This document shows, in pieces, positions 36,306 through 46,415 of a stretch of DNA of 64,000 nt. Made by a program: the position numbers and the translations under genes. Numbering within the stretch: position 1 is the stretch's first letter; each line of letters opens with the position of its first letter. Under the pieces are notes generated by a model that saw nothing but the letters and a program-made list of their open reading frames with translations, ran no database searches and was not told the DNA's origin. Source of the DNA: Stictocephala bisonia. Lineage: Eukaryota; Arthropoda; Insecta; Hemiptera; Membracidae. The stretch spans positions 310,001-374,000 of the forward strand of contig JAQJVL010000612.1 in assembly GCA_035578905.1 (NCBI GenBank), in the 5' to 3' direction.

Positions 36306-36836
36306 ATTTACAAAAAATACATAGTTTTCTCTTTCAAACAGTAACAATAAATTATGTTCCTATTACAATCCAGAAATAAAGAGAAACATATGAAATTATA
36401 TTTTCCCACAACATCCATCACTCTGCTAAATAAGTAATAGAAAGGGACGGTAATCGTCAAACTGGCGGTCAGAGTTGTGCAACCTTTGGTCCAGTCTGGT
36501 TTCCTCATTTTAGAGAAGCAAAAAAAACGTAGAAATTTGGAATCGTTATGTATTCGTTAAATAATCTGGCTGTCCCAGTTTCCGGGTATTGGACGGTGAT
36601 CAAGCACTAAGTTATGTGTAATGAAACAGGCGTGGCAGATAAGAACACCTTACCGATTCGCTTTTAAAATAAGAGAAGCAAATTCGAGGAGCGTTCAAAT
36701 TAGATGTTTCTTAACAAGTTACGGATCATGATACTTTATAGTTTTCCTCTTTAAAGTTAATTATCTAAAACGTTCTGTATGTAAAAAAACATTGTTTACT
36801 TTTGGCGCGAAACTGGTAACATAAATTTTTGAAAAC

Positions 36837-36884
<48 letters not shown>

Positions 36885-37629
36885 TCACAATATTAAAATA
36901 TTACTCTTTGAGCCATTTGTGCATACTTTAATAAACACAATTTTTTAGATCTTTGTATTTAAAATAAATACGATAAAAGCGTTATAACCAAAAATGATCA
37001 AACTTTTTTCTATTCCTCGACATCTTTATGAAAAATGTTACAATGTATAAACACTTAAAAGATTTTGAAGTAGTCGTCCCCCCAAATATATGAATCAACT
37101 AAATACTTTGCTGTGATTTAAAATATATATATCGGTCTATTAGCACCCTGATAAGGGAAGTCTATTAATTTATTGCAAATAAGATTGTAAAACTATTAAA
37201 TCATTGGAATTTCACTAAACAGCTTTCAAAAATTTTAATTGTTTGATAAGTACACTGTACCCTCTAATAATATTATAAAATCGTGTATAAAAATTCGTAC
37301 ATGTAAAAAATAAAATTGTAATAAAAAAGACTACACTTCAATGTAAAAAAACTCCCAGGTAATGACAACTTGCAGAATTCTTATTAATATATATACTTAT
37401 AAATATATTAATAAGAAAATGTCGACTCCAGAGTTATGATAATATCAGTCTGTTTTGACTACAGACGAAACCCTGGAACCATGCGGGCGGCTCCAGGCTG
37501 GAGGTAACCCTCAATCAAGACACTGATGAGGAAAACCCTGAACAATTTTTTTTATAGTTCATGATTTAAATTATACCTTAGTGCACTTGTGGTTTTGTAG
37601 GAAATAAACATGTGATTTCCTCTTCTTAC
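36306..37629. other. Gene-free AT-rich stretch
   Basis: It includes a pure TA microsatellite at about 36840-36880. A GC-richer patch at 37430-37520 has no identified structure. No gene is supported. Confidence 0.5.
36840..36880. repeat. (TA)n microsatellite
   Basis: About 20 uninterrupted TA dinucleotides. Confidence 0.97.
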
Positions 37630-38121
37630 TCGGTTTGGTTGGTCTGGAGTGGGTAGTTGAGATAAGTTTGGTTGGTCTGGAGGGGGTAGTTGAGATAAGT
37701 TTGGTTGGTCTGGAGGGGGTAGTTGAGATATGGTCTGGAGTGGGTAGTTGAGATAAGTTTGGTTGGTCTGGAGTGGGTAGTTGAGATAAGTTTGGTTGGT
37801 CTGGAGGGGGTAGTTGAGATAAGTTTGGTTGGTCTGGAGTGGGTAGTTGAGATAAGTTTGGTTGGTCTGGAGTGGGTAGTTGAGATAAGTTTGGTTGGTC
37901 TGGAGTGGGTAGTTGAGATAAGTTTGGTTGGTCTAGAGGGGGTAGTTGAGATAAGTTTGGTTGGTCTGGAGTGGGTAGTTGAGATAAGTTTGGTTGGTCT
38001 AGAGTGGGTAGTTGAGATAAGTTTGGTTGGTCTAGAGGGGGTAGTTGAGATAAGTTTGGTTGGTCTGGAGTGGGTAGTTGAGATAAGTTTGGTTGGTCTG
38101 GAGTGGGTAGTTGAGATAAGC
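37630..38121. repeat. 33-bp minisatellite, about 15 copies
   Basis: The 33-bp unit contains GGTCTGGAGTGGGTAGTTGA and GATAAGTTTGGTT. GAGTGGG and GAGGGGG forms alternate, and a few copies have TCTAGAG. One shortened copy lies near 37730. Since 33 is a multiple of three, a 135-codon frame with an 11-residue repeat (LEWVVEISLVG) is open at 37723-38130. There is no flanking coding context, so it is not called as a gene. Confidence 0.97.
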
Positions 38122-38305
38122 TGTGATTGATAAAGGCATAATAAAATTTATTAAAAACGAAAGATTTCTTAACGGGAAAATTTCATTCCTGTAGCTATTC
38201 AAAAGGCCGATGCTGTGAAATTAAACTAAAAAGTACCAATAAGATGTGTGTTCTCCTTATGGGACCAATGAATGAGAAATGGGATGGCAGTGTGGAGATT
38301 GGTGT

Positions 38306-38410
38306 TTGACGATAGTAAGGAGATAAGTGGTTAACGAGAGTAAGAAGAGAAGTATTTGGGGTGAGTATGGAGGGATGTGTTTGACGTAAGTATGGAGATA
38401 AGTGTTTGAC
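38306..38410. repeat. Degenerate 25-bp tandem repeat, about 4 copies
   Basis: The theme (T)TTGACG-TAGTATGGAGATAAGTG repeats with a spacing of 25-26 bp and many substitutions. Confidence 0.55.
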
Positions 38411-39884
38411 TGACCTAGTGTGATACAGAGAATGTATTGTGGTTGGATTGTATTTCATTGTCCATTGTGTTGTATTTAAACAACAATCTTTTGTTCTTTA
38501 ACTAGTTGTCTGTTCTTTTTTATAGAATTGAAATTTGTGCCACAGTAAAATTTTTAATAAAATTTAATTAGCTCAATACTAAAGTCTAACTCTCAGAAAG
38601 AACTATTTCTCAATGTCTCAGAAGGCAGTTCAATGGAAGTAGCACAGTTCATCGTGGAAGCCGAATCACGTGGTACATGTCCAATTTTGTTGGCTAACAA
38701 CAAGTCTGCATCTGGATTCACTTACAAGACAAATCACATCATCTAAGTAAGAAACCATTTTGATGGTGGCCATTAAGAGGAGCTTAATTCATCAAGGGCG
38801 TAAAGACTGAGGCCATAAAGTGTCACCGACAATCATCTTAAGGCGTAAATTTGTGACCTCGTAACAATTCCTCAGGAAAAAGCATGAGGCCAAGAACAAG
38901 ATAGAGATAAGCGTAAATCCATCGTTTTGCTTCAACATAGACACTTCCTTGTCCATTGAACGGTTGGCCTTGTTGGGACGTCCTAAGAATAAAAGAGCTT
39001 TAATCCGAAGGCCTTCGCAACCAATCGTGACTGAGTAAGTACATGTTGCCTGTACGGGCGTGGACACACTCGTTCATTACTTCTCGTGGTCGGGGTAAAA
39101 GTTTTTATATTTGACATCATTTGGCACTGTAGATATTTTCAGGATCGAGGTTTTTTTTTTGGAAAAATCCAAAAAAATTGTATTGAATCTTTACAATAAA
39201 AGATACTGTACAGAGTGAGTATCTTGTTCAATAGCACACGTTTGCTTTATGTGTATAAAATAGCCCATCATCATACAATATCTGATTATTTGTCCATTTT
39301 ACGAACACGTTTTGTCAAACCTACTAACCCCCCTCACTCTAGATCACACCCCCTTCCGAAATGGTAAATATACAGTAGGTAATATAAATCCCAATCGGAT
39401 ACAGTGATTATTGGGAAACCGAGCTACCACTAAACTGTTACATAATGCAGGAACCGTTAGTTCTTACTTGGTCACTTATTACTAGTCATGTTCTTTCCGA
39501 TCACGACTCCCAGACACCGAGCAGGTGCACGGAGGGCGTGTTGTTCCCTCAAACCGCACACCAGAGGGCTGCCGATTACAGGGAAAGTCGCCGTTTGGTC
39601 TAGTCACACCCTGGGAAAGTAATTGCACAATTTGACCTTTTCGTTCGTCAAAGTGCATCCCATCCGTCAACACTGGGAGTGAAATCTAGGAAGCGCACTA
39701 GCGCTGTTAGAATGCCTATAATTTTACCTTCTCGCCAATAAACAGCTGTCATTATTAAGTCAGTCTCTGTCTCGTTTGTCTGACAACGTTCTCGTAAAAG
39801 TCCATAATTTCCACCTCCACTGGGTATTTAGAATGTCAAATCACACACTGATCATACAAGAAAGTGATTTTTTGTGTATAAAAT
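38411..39884. other. Gene-free stretch with GC-richer patches
   Basis: A minus frame at 38792-39067 (91 codons) contains one hydrophobic segment but no recognised motif and no supported splice sites. A GC-rich block at 39480-39670 has no tRNA-like or promoter structure that I can confirm. Confidence 0.4.
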
Positions 39885-40243
39885 ATCCTCCAATTACATA
39901 CAGTGATACGATTATAACAGTAATTGTCATTCTGTTAAACGACAAATACTCTTCAATAAGAATTTAAGTCACTGCAATCATTTATTATTTTCCACTGATA
40001 ATATATATATTACATTTTTTTAACGAGGAAGCTGATCTCCTACTTAACCTTACTCTGCCCATTCCCCATAGACTACTGATATGTGCGAGAACTTATTCAG
40101 ACAGAGTAAGGAGGCGAACCAGTACAGTAGAAGGTGAATATTATTGATAAATGTTTCAGTCTAGGCCGGAATTGAGCCAGAGCTATCTGTAACCCAGGCT
40201 CGAACTCCTGACGCTTTACACCACTCGACCACCGGCTCGTCCC
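39885..40243 (-). mobile_element. tRNA-derived SINE family S, full-length copy
   Basis: On the minus strand from 40243 a tRNA-like head contains TGGTCGAGTGG (perfect A box, 40231-40221) and GTTCGAGCC (perfect B box, 40205-40197). They start 26 bases apart instead of about 44, so the head has an internal deletion. The sequence around the A box resembles tRNA-Ser. The body continues through CTTACTCTGTCTGAATAAG and AGGAGATCAGCTTCCTCG to a tail ending near 39885. The body and tail recur at 23730-23965. Confidence 0.7.
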
Positions 40244-40340
40244 ATAATATATATTACTAATAGTTTTTTTAATTAGCTTTTATGTGTTATTAGAAATATA
40301 AAAAAAGTGAAAGTCCCAATCTCAAATTTACCATAGTTTA

Positions 40341-40500
40341 AGTACGACATATACAAACTTCGTGGTGATCGACTTCGATAAACGACGTGCAACCTTCCTG
40401 AGACGAGAGGTATTCACCAAGTAAATTTGACCCTCTGGCCTGAGGAAGGTAAACGTGATTTACCGAAGTCGATCACCACGAATTTTGTATATTTCATACT
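40341..40500. repeat. Foldback palindrome, about 70-bp arms
   Basis: The left arm (40341-40411) and the inverted right arm (40430-40500) match at roughly 80-85% by eye, including a perfect 18-bp core TTCGTGGTGATCGACTTC. The loop is about 18 bases. The right arm holds CTGAGGAAGGTAAA...TTTACCGAAG, a stem-loop framed by CTGAnGA and CGAA. That is the style of motif known from Penelope-like element ends (degenerate hammerhead-like); this identification is inference. Confidence 0.7.
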
Positions 40501-40571
40501 TGTATTATAATGAACTTGTTTTGTGTATATTACTCTTAATGTAGAAAAGTTGTAATTCCTAGGGCTGCTAT

Positions 40572-41143
40572 GTATAATAAAGTTATAATATAAAATAACA
40601 ATTGAGCACCCTTAAACATTTTGTTACATCATCACCGACCGGTTTCGGCAATTATGTGTTTACTTCATAGGTGTTTACTTTTCAAAACTGTTACAAAACA
40701 AATAAAATGAAATAAATAATTATTATAAAGAAAACATATGTTAAATTGGTAAATATTTGTGATTTGGTGGTTAGTTGTCTTTGTGTGTTGTTTCTTATAT
40801 GTATAATTGTTTCGAATATTGGGTTTCTTTTTTGTATTAACATGGTGTTGATTAAATTGTTGGGATTTTCTAGGTTGTGTTTATAAATTTCAAGTTCTTC
40901 TTAAGAATCTAGTTTTTTTGCTTTTTGAACCGAATTTTAAAATTTTCATGTTGGTTTTCATATTTGTGTAGTTGTAATTATTGTTTATTAAGTGTTCAGC
41001 AAAAGAAGATTTCATTGAAGTTCTGTTGTTTGATTTTAGAGCTTGTATGTGTTTATTAAATCTACGTTTAAATGATCGTCCTGATTTAGTAAAATGTTTA
41101 AGGGTGCTCAATTGTTATTTTATATTATAACTTTATTTTACTC
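40572..41143 (-). mobile_element. Penelope-like element fragment flanked by inverted repeats
   Basis: About 45 bp containing AACAATTGAGCACCCTTAAA are present in one orientation at 40578-40625 and inverted at 41096-41143. Between them, on the minus strand, lies a GIY-YIG-type coding remnant (40840-41111), then a 3' region that includes TATGAAG...TTGCCGAAACCGG at about 40630-40670. The fragment starts abruptly inside the coding domain, so it is 5'-truncated with a rearranged end, as is common for Penelope-like insertions. Confidence 0.6.
40840..41111 (-). pseudogene. GIY-YIG endonuclease domain remnant (Penelope-like)
   Basis: The frame at 41111-40890 reads SGRSFKRRFNKHIQALKSNN, then SSFAEHLINNNYNY, then ILKFGSKSKK. 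This is the pattern of the C-terminal GIY-YIG nuclease of Penelope-like retroelements (G-R-S-F-x-x-R-x-x-x-H, then S-x-x-A-x-H). The GIY and YIG strands themselves are missing at the truncated 5' side. After SKSKK the reading continues in another frame as EELEIYKHNLENPNNLIN, so one frameshift plus a stop break the end. It is non-functional. Confidence 0.6.
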
Positions 41144-41804
41144 TCAATGTATATTTTTCATATAATATACGTGAATAACTGGTTGTGGTTGTGCCAGTTC
41201 GTTAGTTACTTAGTGAGGCCCGCAACCAAAGCTGATTTAACTGCATTACATTTACATGGGACTACACTAGCGCTCCACAACTATACTCAAAAACATCTGA
41301 ACATCTGGGACATAACATTTAACATTAGATTAACAATCTGAGTATGTATAAAAACAAACATTTTACTAAATATAGACGTAACTTCTGTGAAAGCAAACAG
41401 TTTCTCATCATCTGGGTTAGGTTCAAGAAAGGGAAGGTGAAGGCGTCGGTAGTAAGATGTACCCATAGAGTAAATAAGAGTCTATATACACTGGGTGGAG
41501 AGGCCGTTAGTAGTTGACCCCGCCAGTATAATCCACATTTCTGGTCACATTTTGGTCCACTGGCAAAAACAACCGGTTATTCGTAGTGCCAGATATCAGA
41601 GGACGTCCGTCCAGCCTTGGTTACTGGAGATAATAGTTCACGGAATTGGTGTCGTAACACGGAAGCAGATTGTTCACCTTGTTATAGGCATTAAATAGTA
41701 GGTCAGTATAAGAAGCAAGTAAAAAGAATATTTATAAGATCAAACTAACGTCATGACTGACCTTAGTCATAGACGTATCAGTACCTTTCAAAAACTAAGA
41801 GTCC
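41144..41804. other. Gene-free spacer
   Basis: Small + frames at 41147-41341 and 41495-41698 have no recognised motif. No repeat partner was found in this window. Confidence 0.45.
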
Positions 41805-42186
41805 TAGCCATCGCTGGGTAGTCAGTCGACAGCCCTGCAGTAGACAAGCGGGTTTAAAACGTGCGTTATTTCAACTGAACTGTTCATGTTTCTTATTATA
41901 ATGAGTTATAGCTTTTATGATTATTAAAGGTCTAATATAGTGGATCATAATTTGATACTACGATTTTTTTTAATGTAGGCTACAATAGTCAAGAATTACA
42001 TTTAATTTATCACATATTTTGGCATAAAAAATATATACTAATTTTTACAAAAATCAACTTATGATTCACTAGTTCATATCAAATGATACTTAAAATGTTA
42101 CGATACAATCATTATTACGGACCAAATCCTTGAAATAGAAACCCGTGATTGGCGTTTTAGACGAGCGAAACGCCCCCCCCCCCCCC
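41805..42186 (+). repeat. Dispersed repeat family D, longest copy
   Basis: It carries both halves seen elsewhere: the 5' half (GCCATCGCTGGG, TTTCAACTGAACTGTTCATG, TTTTATGATTATTAAAGG) and the 3' half (TTATGATTCACTAG, CATATCAAATGATACTT, AATGTTACGATACAATCATT, AATCCTTGAAATAGAAA). This fixes the family at about 350-380 bp. It ends in a poly-C run at about 42172-42186. No coding capacity is seen. Confidence 0.6.
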
Positions 42187-42469
42187 TAAACGATTTGTTC
42201 CACTGATAACGTAATCATGAATTTACTTCTTCAATAGTTAATTAACTTTATTAGTAACCACAATGAAGACCTTCAGTCGAAGTACTTACAAAGCACCTTA
42301 GTTGTTTAGAACACAATAACTACTCACTACGGTAAAATTACGAAACCACTAAGCACTGCCAGTAGTTACTGTTGCATACAAAACTACGAACAAATTATTA
42401 ACTGTTAACTTCCTGCAGACAGTTACGTCACCAAGTGTTTCTATTAATAACTAGGGAAATGCAGTTCTG

Positions 42470-43033
42470 ACAGAACAATTTTGTCTGAGCGCACGGCCAG
42501 TAACAGTTGGACATACTGACTGAATAGTTAGTCTGGGCAAACGGCCAGTGACAGCTGGACATACCGACTGAATAGTTAGTCTGAGCGCACGGCCAGTGAC
42601 AGTTGGACATACTGACTGAATAGTTAGTCTGAGCGCACGGCCAGTGACAGTTGGACATACTGACTGAATAGTTAGTCTGAGCGCACGGCCAGTGACAGTT
42701 GGACATACTGACTGAATAGTTAGTCTGAGCGCACGGCCAGTGACAGTTGGACATACTGACTGAATAGTTAGTCTGAGCGCACGGCCAGTGACAGTTGGAC
42801 ATACTGACTGAATAGTTAGTCTGAGCGCACGGCCAGTGACAGTTGGACATACTGACTGAATAGTTAGTCTGAGCGCACGGCCAGTGACAGTTGGACATAC
42901 TGACTGAATAGTTAGTCTGAGCGCCCGGCCAGTGACAGTTGGACATACTGACTGAATAGTTAGTCTGAGCGCACGGCCAGTGACAGCTGGACATACTGAC
43001 TGAATAGTTAGTCTGAGCTCACGGCCAGTGACA
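42470..43033. repeat. 48-bp minisatellite, about 12 copies
   Basis: Units of 48 bp (AGTTAGTCTGAGCGCACGGC, then CAGTGACAGTTGGACATACT, then GACTGAAT) are nearly identical. The first two and last two copies differ most. Since 48 is a multiple of three, a 188-codon minus frame (16-residue repeat with SNCHWPCAQTNY) is open at 42428-42994. No coding context is present, so it is not called as a gene. Confidence 0.97.
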
Positions 43034-43050
43034 GCAGTGTCACTGGCCGT
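43021..43050. repeat. Perfect 13-bp hairpin at the array end
   Basis: ACGGCCAGTGACA at 43021-43033 and its exact inverse TGTCACTGGCCGT at 43038-43050 are separated by GCAG. The second arm is an inverted partial copy of the 48-bp unit, so the tandem array terminates in a fold-back. Confidence 0.9.
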
Positions 43051-43390
43051 GACTCTGCCTAGGTAAAAACTCTAGGTAAAAATGTAGATAATTATTAAAA
43101 TAGATAAGTTTATTAGTTTAAGAACGGAGTTTTATAACATGTTTGTGTAGATGTAATTTAGTTTTTAGCACTTGAAAAAGGTTTGGGTTTTACCAAATCG
43201 AAACGTCGTGATTGTTATTTTTCACGTAATGATGGCAAATGTCCAACTACCTTTGTCTCCCTCATCTGATACTCCATCATTAACAAATTTCAAAAACAAA
43301 GTTAATACGGATAGTAGCAACACTGCCACGCGCACAGGCTAATTGTTCAGTCAGTAGGTGAGGAGTGAAAATGAGCTCTTTTATGAAAAC

Positions 43391-43974
43391 ACTAGCTGTA
43401 CCCGCCCGCTTCGCTGGTCATAATATTGAGTTTGATTTAGAACCTAATAGCTGAAAGAATTCGAGCATTTTTGCTTCTTCTACCAATATTAGATTTTTAA
43501 GAGGCATGTCATAAAAAGTAAACTGCAAAACAAATAATTATTTATTTTTTATTTTCACGTTTCACCACATGTTTTAATTACCGAGGAAAAAAAGGTTAAC
43601 ACCAAATACAGATCACCTGATCAAGTAAAAGTAGTGTGTGCTACACTCTCAAGGTGAAATGTAGAACTACAATAAATCAAAACATATACAGTACTGTTGT
43701 TGTGAGAACTTCAATCTTCTTATGGCATGTGAAACTACATTAAACCATACAGTCATATGTTTTTTTTAAACAATTCAGATTCCCCATTTGAATAACATGG
43801 GATCTTTAGGAGCCCGTGGGGTGGAACCCTGTGGACGGATTTGCATAAAACTTCACAGAAATCATCTCGGGAGTATACAGGACAACATCCTAAAGTTTCA
43901 TGGTGATCGGTTGGATGCTTTGGCAGCGCATAAACTTCAAATATACAAACATCCTCTTTTATGAATACAGATTA
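43391..43974 (+). mobile_element. Short dispersed element of the ACTAGCTGTACCCG family, copy 2
   Basis: The 5' 50 bp are nearly identical to 8073-8122. The 3' third (GGAGCCCGTGGGGTGGAACC, then AAAGTTTCATGGTGATCGG and TTTGGCAGCGCATAAA) matches 8470-8600. Interiors have diverged. It is non-coding. Confidence 0.6.
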
Positions 43975-44049
43975 GCCTACTCTAACAGTTCTCTTGAACA
44001 AGTGTTAATTATCTATTATTACTATTAGCCGTTGATTATTATTATAATA

Positions 44050-44160
44050 CCAGAGGATACCCCTGCACGCTTTGCGTGCCAACCCTGTCCACCGCTGCGC
44101 TAGATACACCTCGGCTTCCGGCCTCGGGCTGTGAATTTTCACTACAAATAATAGTAGGTT
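44050..44160 (+). mobile_element. GC-rich end of another short element family
   Basis: A CAGAGGATACCCCTGCACGC block with the inverted repeat GCACGC-TTT-GCGTGC, followed by CCGCTGCGCTAGATACACCT, is strikingly GC-rich in AT-rich surroundings. It resembles in style the ends of the CCCGCTTCGC family. No second copy is in the window and the far end is not defined. Confidence 0.35.
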
Positions 44161-44674
44161 AACAATATAACGTAATATCACAATATTAAACTTATTTACA
44201 GTATCTCACTCACATTGATTTTACTTTGTTACCTATCTATCATTATAAACACCCAATGATATTACTTAGACTATTTAAAACTAATTAATATCATTTATTT
44301 TGTTCAACAGCTTAAGATTAATTAAATAACTAAACTAACTGCATTAGATTACAATTTAAACCCTCAATTCCATTATAGCGGAGTCCTACAATCGAATGTG
44401 AATAAAACCATGCTTTTATACCCTTCCCTGGTTAATCATTATGAAAGATCTAACCTCCTCACTATTACAAACACCATTGTTTACATTCCAACAGTTGTTA
44501 AACTTTTTGGAAATCATTGTTTACATTTGAACAGCTGTTTGGTTCAATTCATTTAAATCTTTCCCTATGTCATTCTTATGGCCAAAAAACATACTTTGAG
44601 GGCTTCTCACACCCTTCAGGAATTAAGACCTTTTGAAGAATTAAGACCTTATTGCACGACTACGAACAGAGGCA

Positions 44675-44930
44675 AATGTTTTGTCACCTCTACCTTTAAA
44701 TTGGTCAAAAAATAAGGGAGGAGTTGCGTTGACAAAAAACGGCTTCACGTATTATATAAAAGGATTCATTATTAATATGGTTATTAGCAACACTGCCGCG
44801 CGCACAGACTCATCAGTACTTACGGCGTGCAAGAAGAATAGAAAGTTCAGATGCACCTTGCGTGGATTCGGAACAAAAAAGCGCGGACGACACGAGACAG
44901 GGAAGTATGGCCGTAACCAGAACAGCTGAC
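44675..44930 (+). pseudogene. Possible FLYWCH-like zinc-finger fragment
   Basis: The frame reads NKGGVALTKNGFTYYIKGF, which resembles the start of FLYWCH-type domains (K-G-x-x-x-L-x-x-x-G-x-x-Y). The rest (TACKKNRKFRCTLRGFGTKK) has two cysteines but no clear W-x-C or histidine. A 25-bp core (TAGCAACACTGCC, then CGCGCACAG) is repeated at 43315-43339. FLYWCH domains occur in insect genes and transposon-derived proteins. The match is weak and may be fortuitous. Confidence 0.2.
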
Positions 44931-46232
44931 AAGTAGAGCATCAGCTGTGAATGACATAATTACTGTGATGACGTAACAACACTTATATTAGTTTATATGA
45001 CCTGCAGGCTGATGTGGATTATGTAAGACTGTGGGTCGTCAGGATAGAAAATTATTAGAAATCTGTTATCGTTTTTATATTGTAAATTAACAATAATGTT
45101 TAAAAATTCTTGACACATAAAACTTTTAAAAAAGTTTTTTTAATAATAACAAATCATATATTTAACTTGCAAGTAGCCCAGTTCCAAATACCAATATTCA
45201 AAAAGAATATTTTTTCAATTTTGATTTATAATAAACTGTATTTTACGAGTGAATAAACTGCCTCGTGTATAAAGAAAACAATCAAAATTAATTTAAAAAC
45301 TAATTTTTATTGTTTTCTTATTAAAAAAAAACTTGAGAATGTTTAAGGCTGTTTTTAATGCTTAAAGAGCCTTAAGTGAAAGTTACGGTCATTCGATATG
45401 TTCATTTTAATGTCTATTACACAAATATTACATTTATATCCCACCAAAGGAAGTTAGATTTTTTATCTTCTAATGTTATGTATTATATGATTTTAATAAC
45501 TTAATTTCACTGAACGGCCATATGGCTTCAGACGAGTGTTTACAAGTTCAATTAAGTATCAAAGTTTCCAGGGTACCGAAGATAAGTGTTCCATTTATTT
45601 TAAATAGAGATGGTTATTGTTGTGTCAATCAATTTTTTTATGGTTTAAGTATTAAAAAATTCAGTACGACATATTTACTCATAAGGAATGGGACTTCAAG
45701 GACATAGCAGCCGTACAAAAATAGGTAAAAACATTTCTTGTGAACAATCTACAACAACTTTAATTAATTTGAAGGTACCCACATAATTTAAATAATAATT
45801 AGATATAAAAATTATATTTTAAATTCATTTTCAAACATGTTCAATAAGGTACAAACTTTTACTGTCAGATCTAAGGTTAAAAAAGAAAAAGTCAGTACCG
45901 ACAAACAGGAACTGTTTTAAAAATTATGTAGAATATAATCAGGTGTATTGTAAAATATCTGAGTAGATATTCAAGAAATAGTATAATTTAAAATACTCAG
46001 TTACCATTTTCTAACAAAATTTAAAGTACTCAACAATTTCTCATCAAAGCAATTTCCTGTATTTGTCTAACTAAGGTACGACTGTGAAAGGCTTAGTAAC
46101 TAGACATTTTTTTGAATCCAATCACCTTAGCAGAAATCTGAACACAGTAAACGCATCTTCAGTCGAATGCTATTAAACAGAGATAATATGTAGTTTTATT
46201 TTTACGTTAAATAAGTAAAACCGCAGAGAAGA
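44931..46232. other. Gene-free AT-rich stretch
   Basis: No supported gene. The frame at 45522-45707 has no recognised motif. Confidence 0.5.
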
Positions 46233-46415
46233 AATGAACAGAGATCACATCCAATGGTGCACAGTGTGTGTCGAGTTGTGTCTCAAGTTACCATTTGGAC
46301 TTAGTAATTATTACCAAACATATATAAAAATTAGTTGTAATCTATTTACAACTCTCACAGAGGCGTTTGCTGCGGTCATAAGAAAACGACCTGTGTTTCT
46401 GTCTTCTCTATGGAA
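46233..46415. repeat. Dispersed repeat, copy 2 (partner at 1725-1975)
   Basis: It matches the first copy in order through CATCCAATGGTGC, TAGTAATTATTACC, GTAATCTATTTACAACT and GAGGCGTTTGCTGCGG. This copy lacks about 60 bp present between the first two blocks of the other. Confidence 0.6.

Noticed and set aside
37723..38130. 135-codon protein with 11-residue repeats
   Set aside because: Product of a 33-bp minisatellite; no upstream or downstream coding context.
38792..39067. 91-codon minus frame with a hydrophobic segment as a membrane-protein exon
   Set aside because: One hydrophobic stretch only, no family resemblance that I can name, and no convincing splice sites.
42428..42994. 188-codon Cys/Trp/His repeat protein on the minus strand
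   Set aside because: Product of a 48-bp minisatellite; pattern ends at the array edges.
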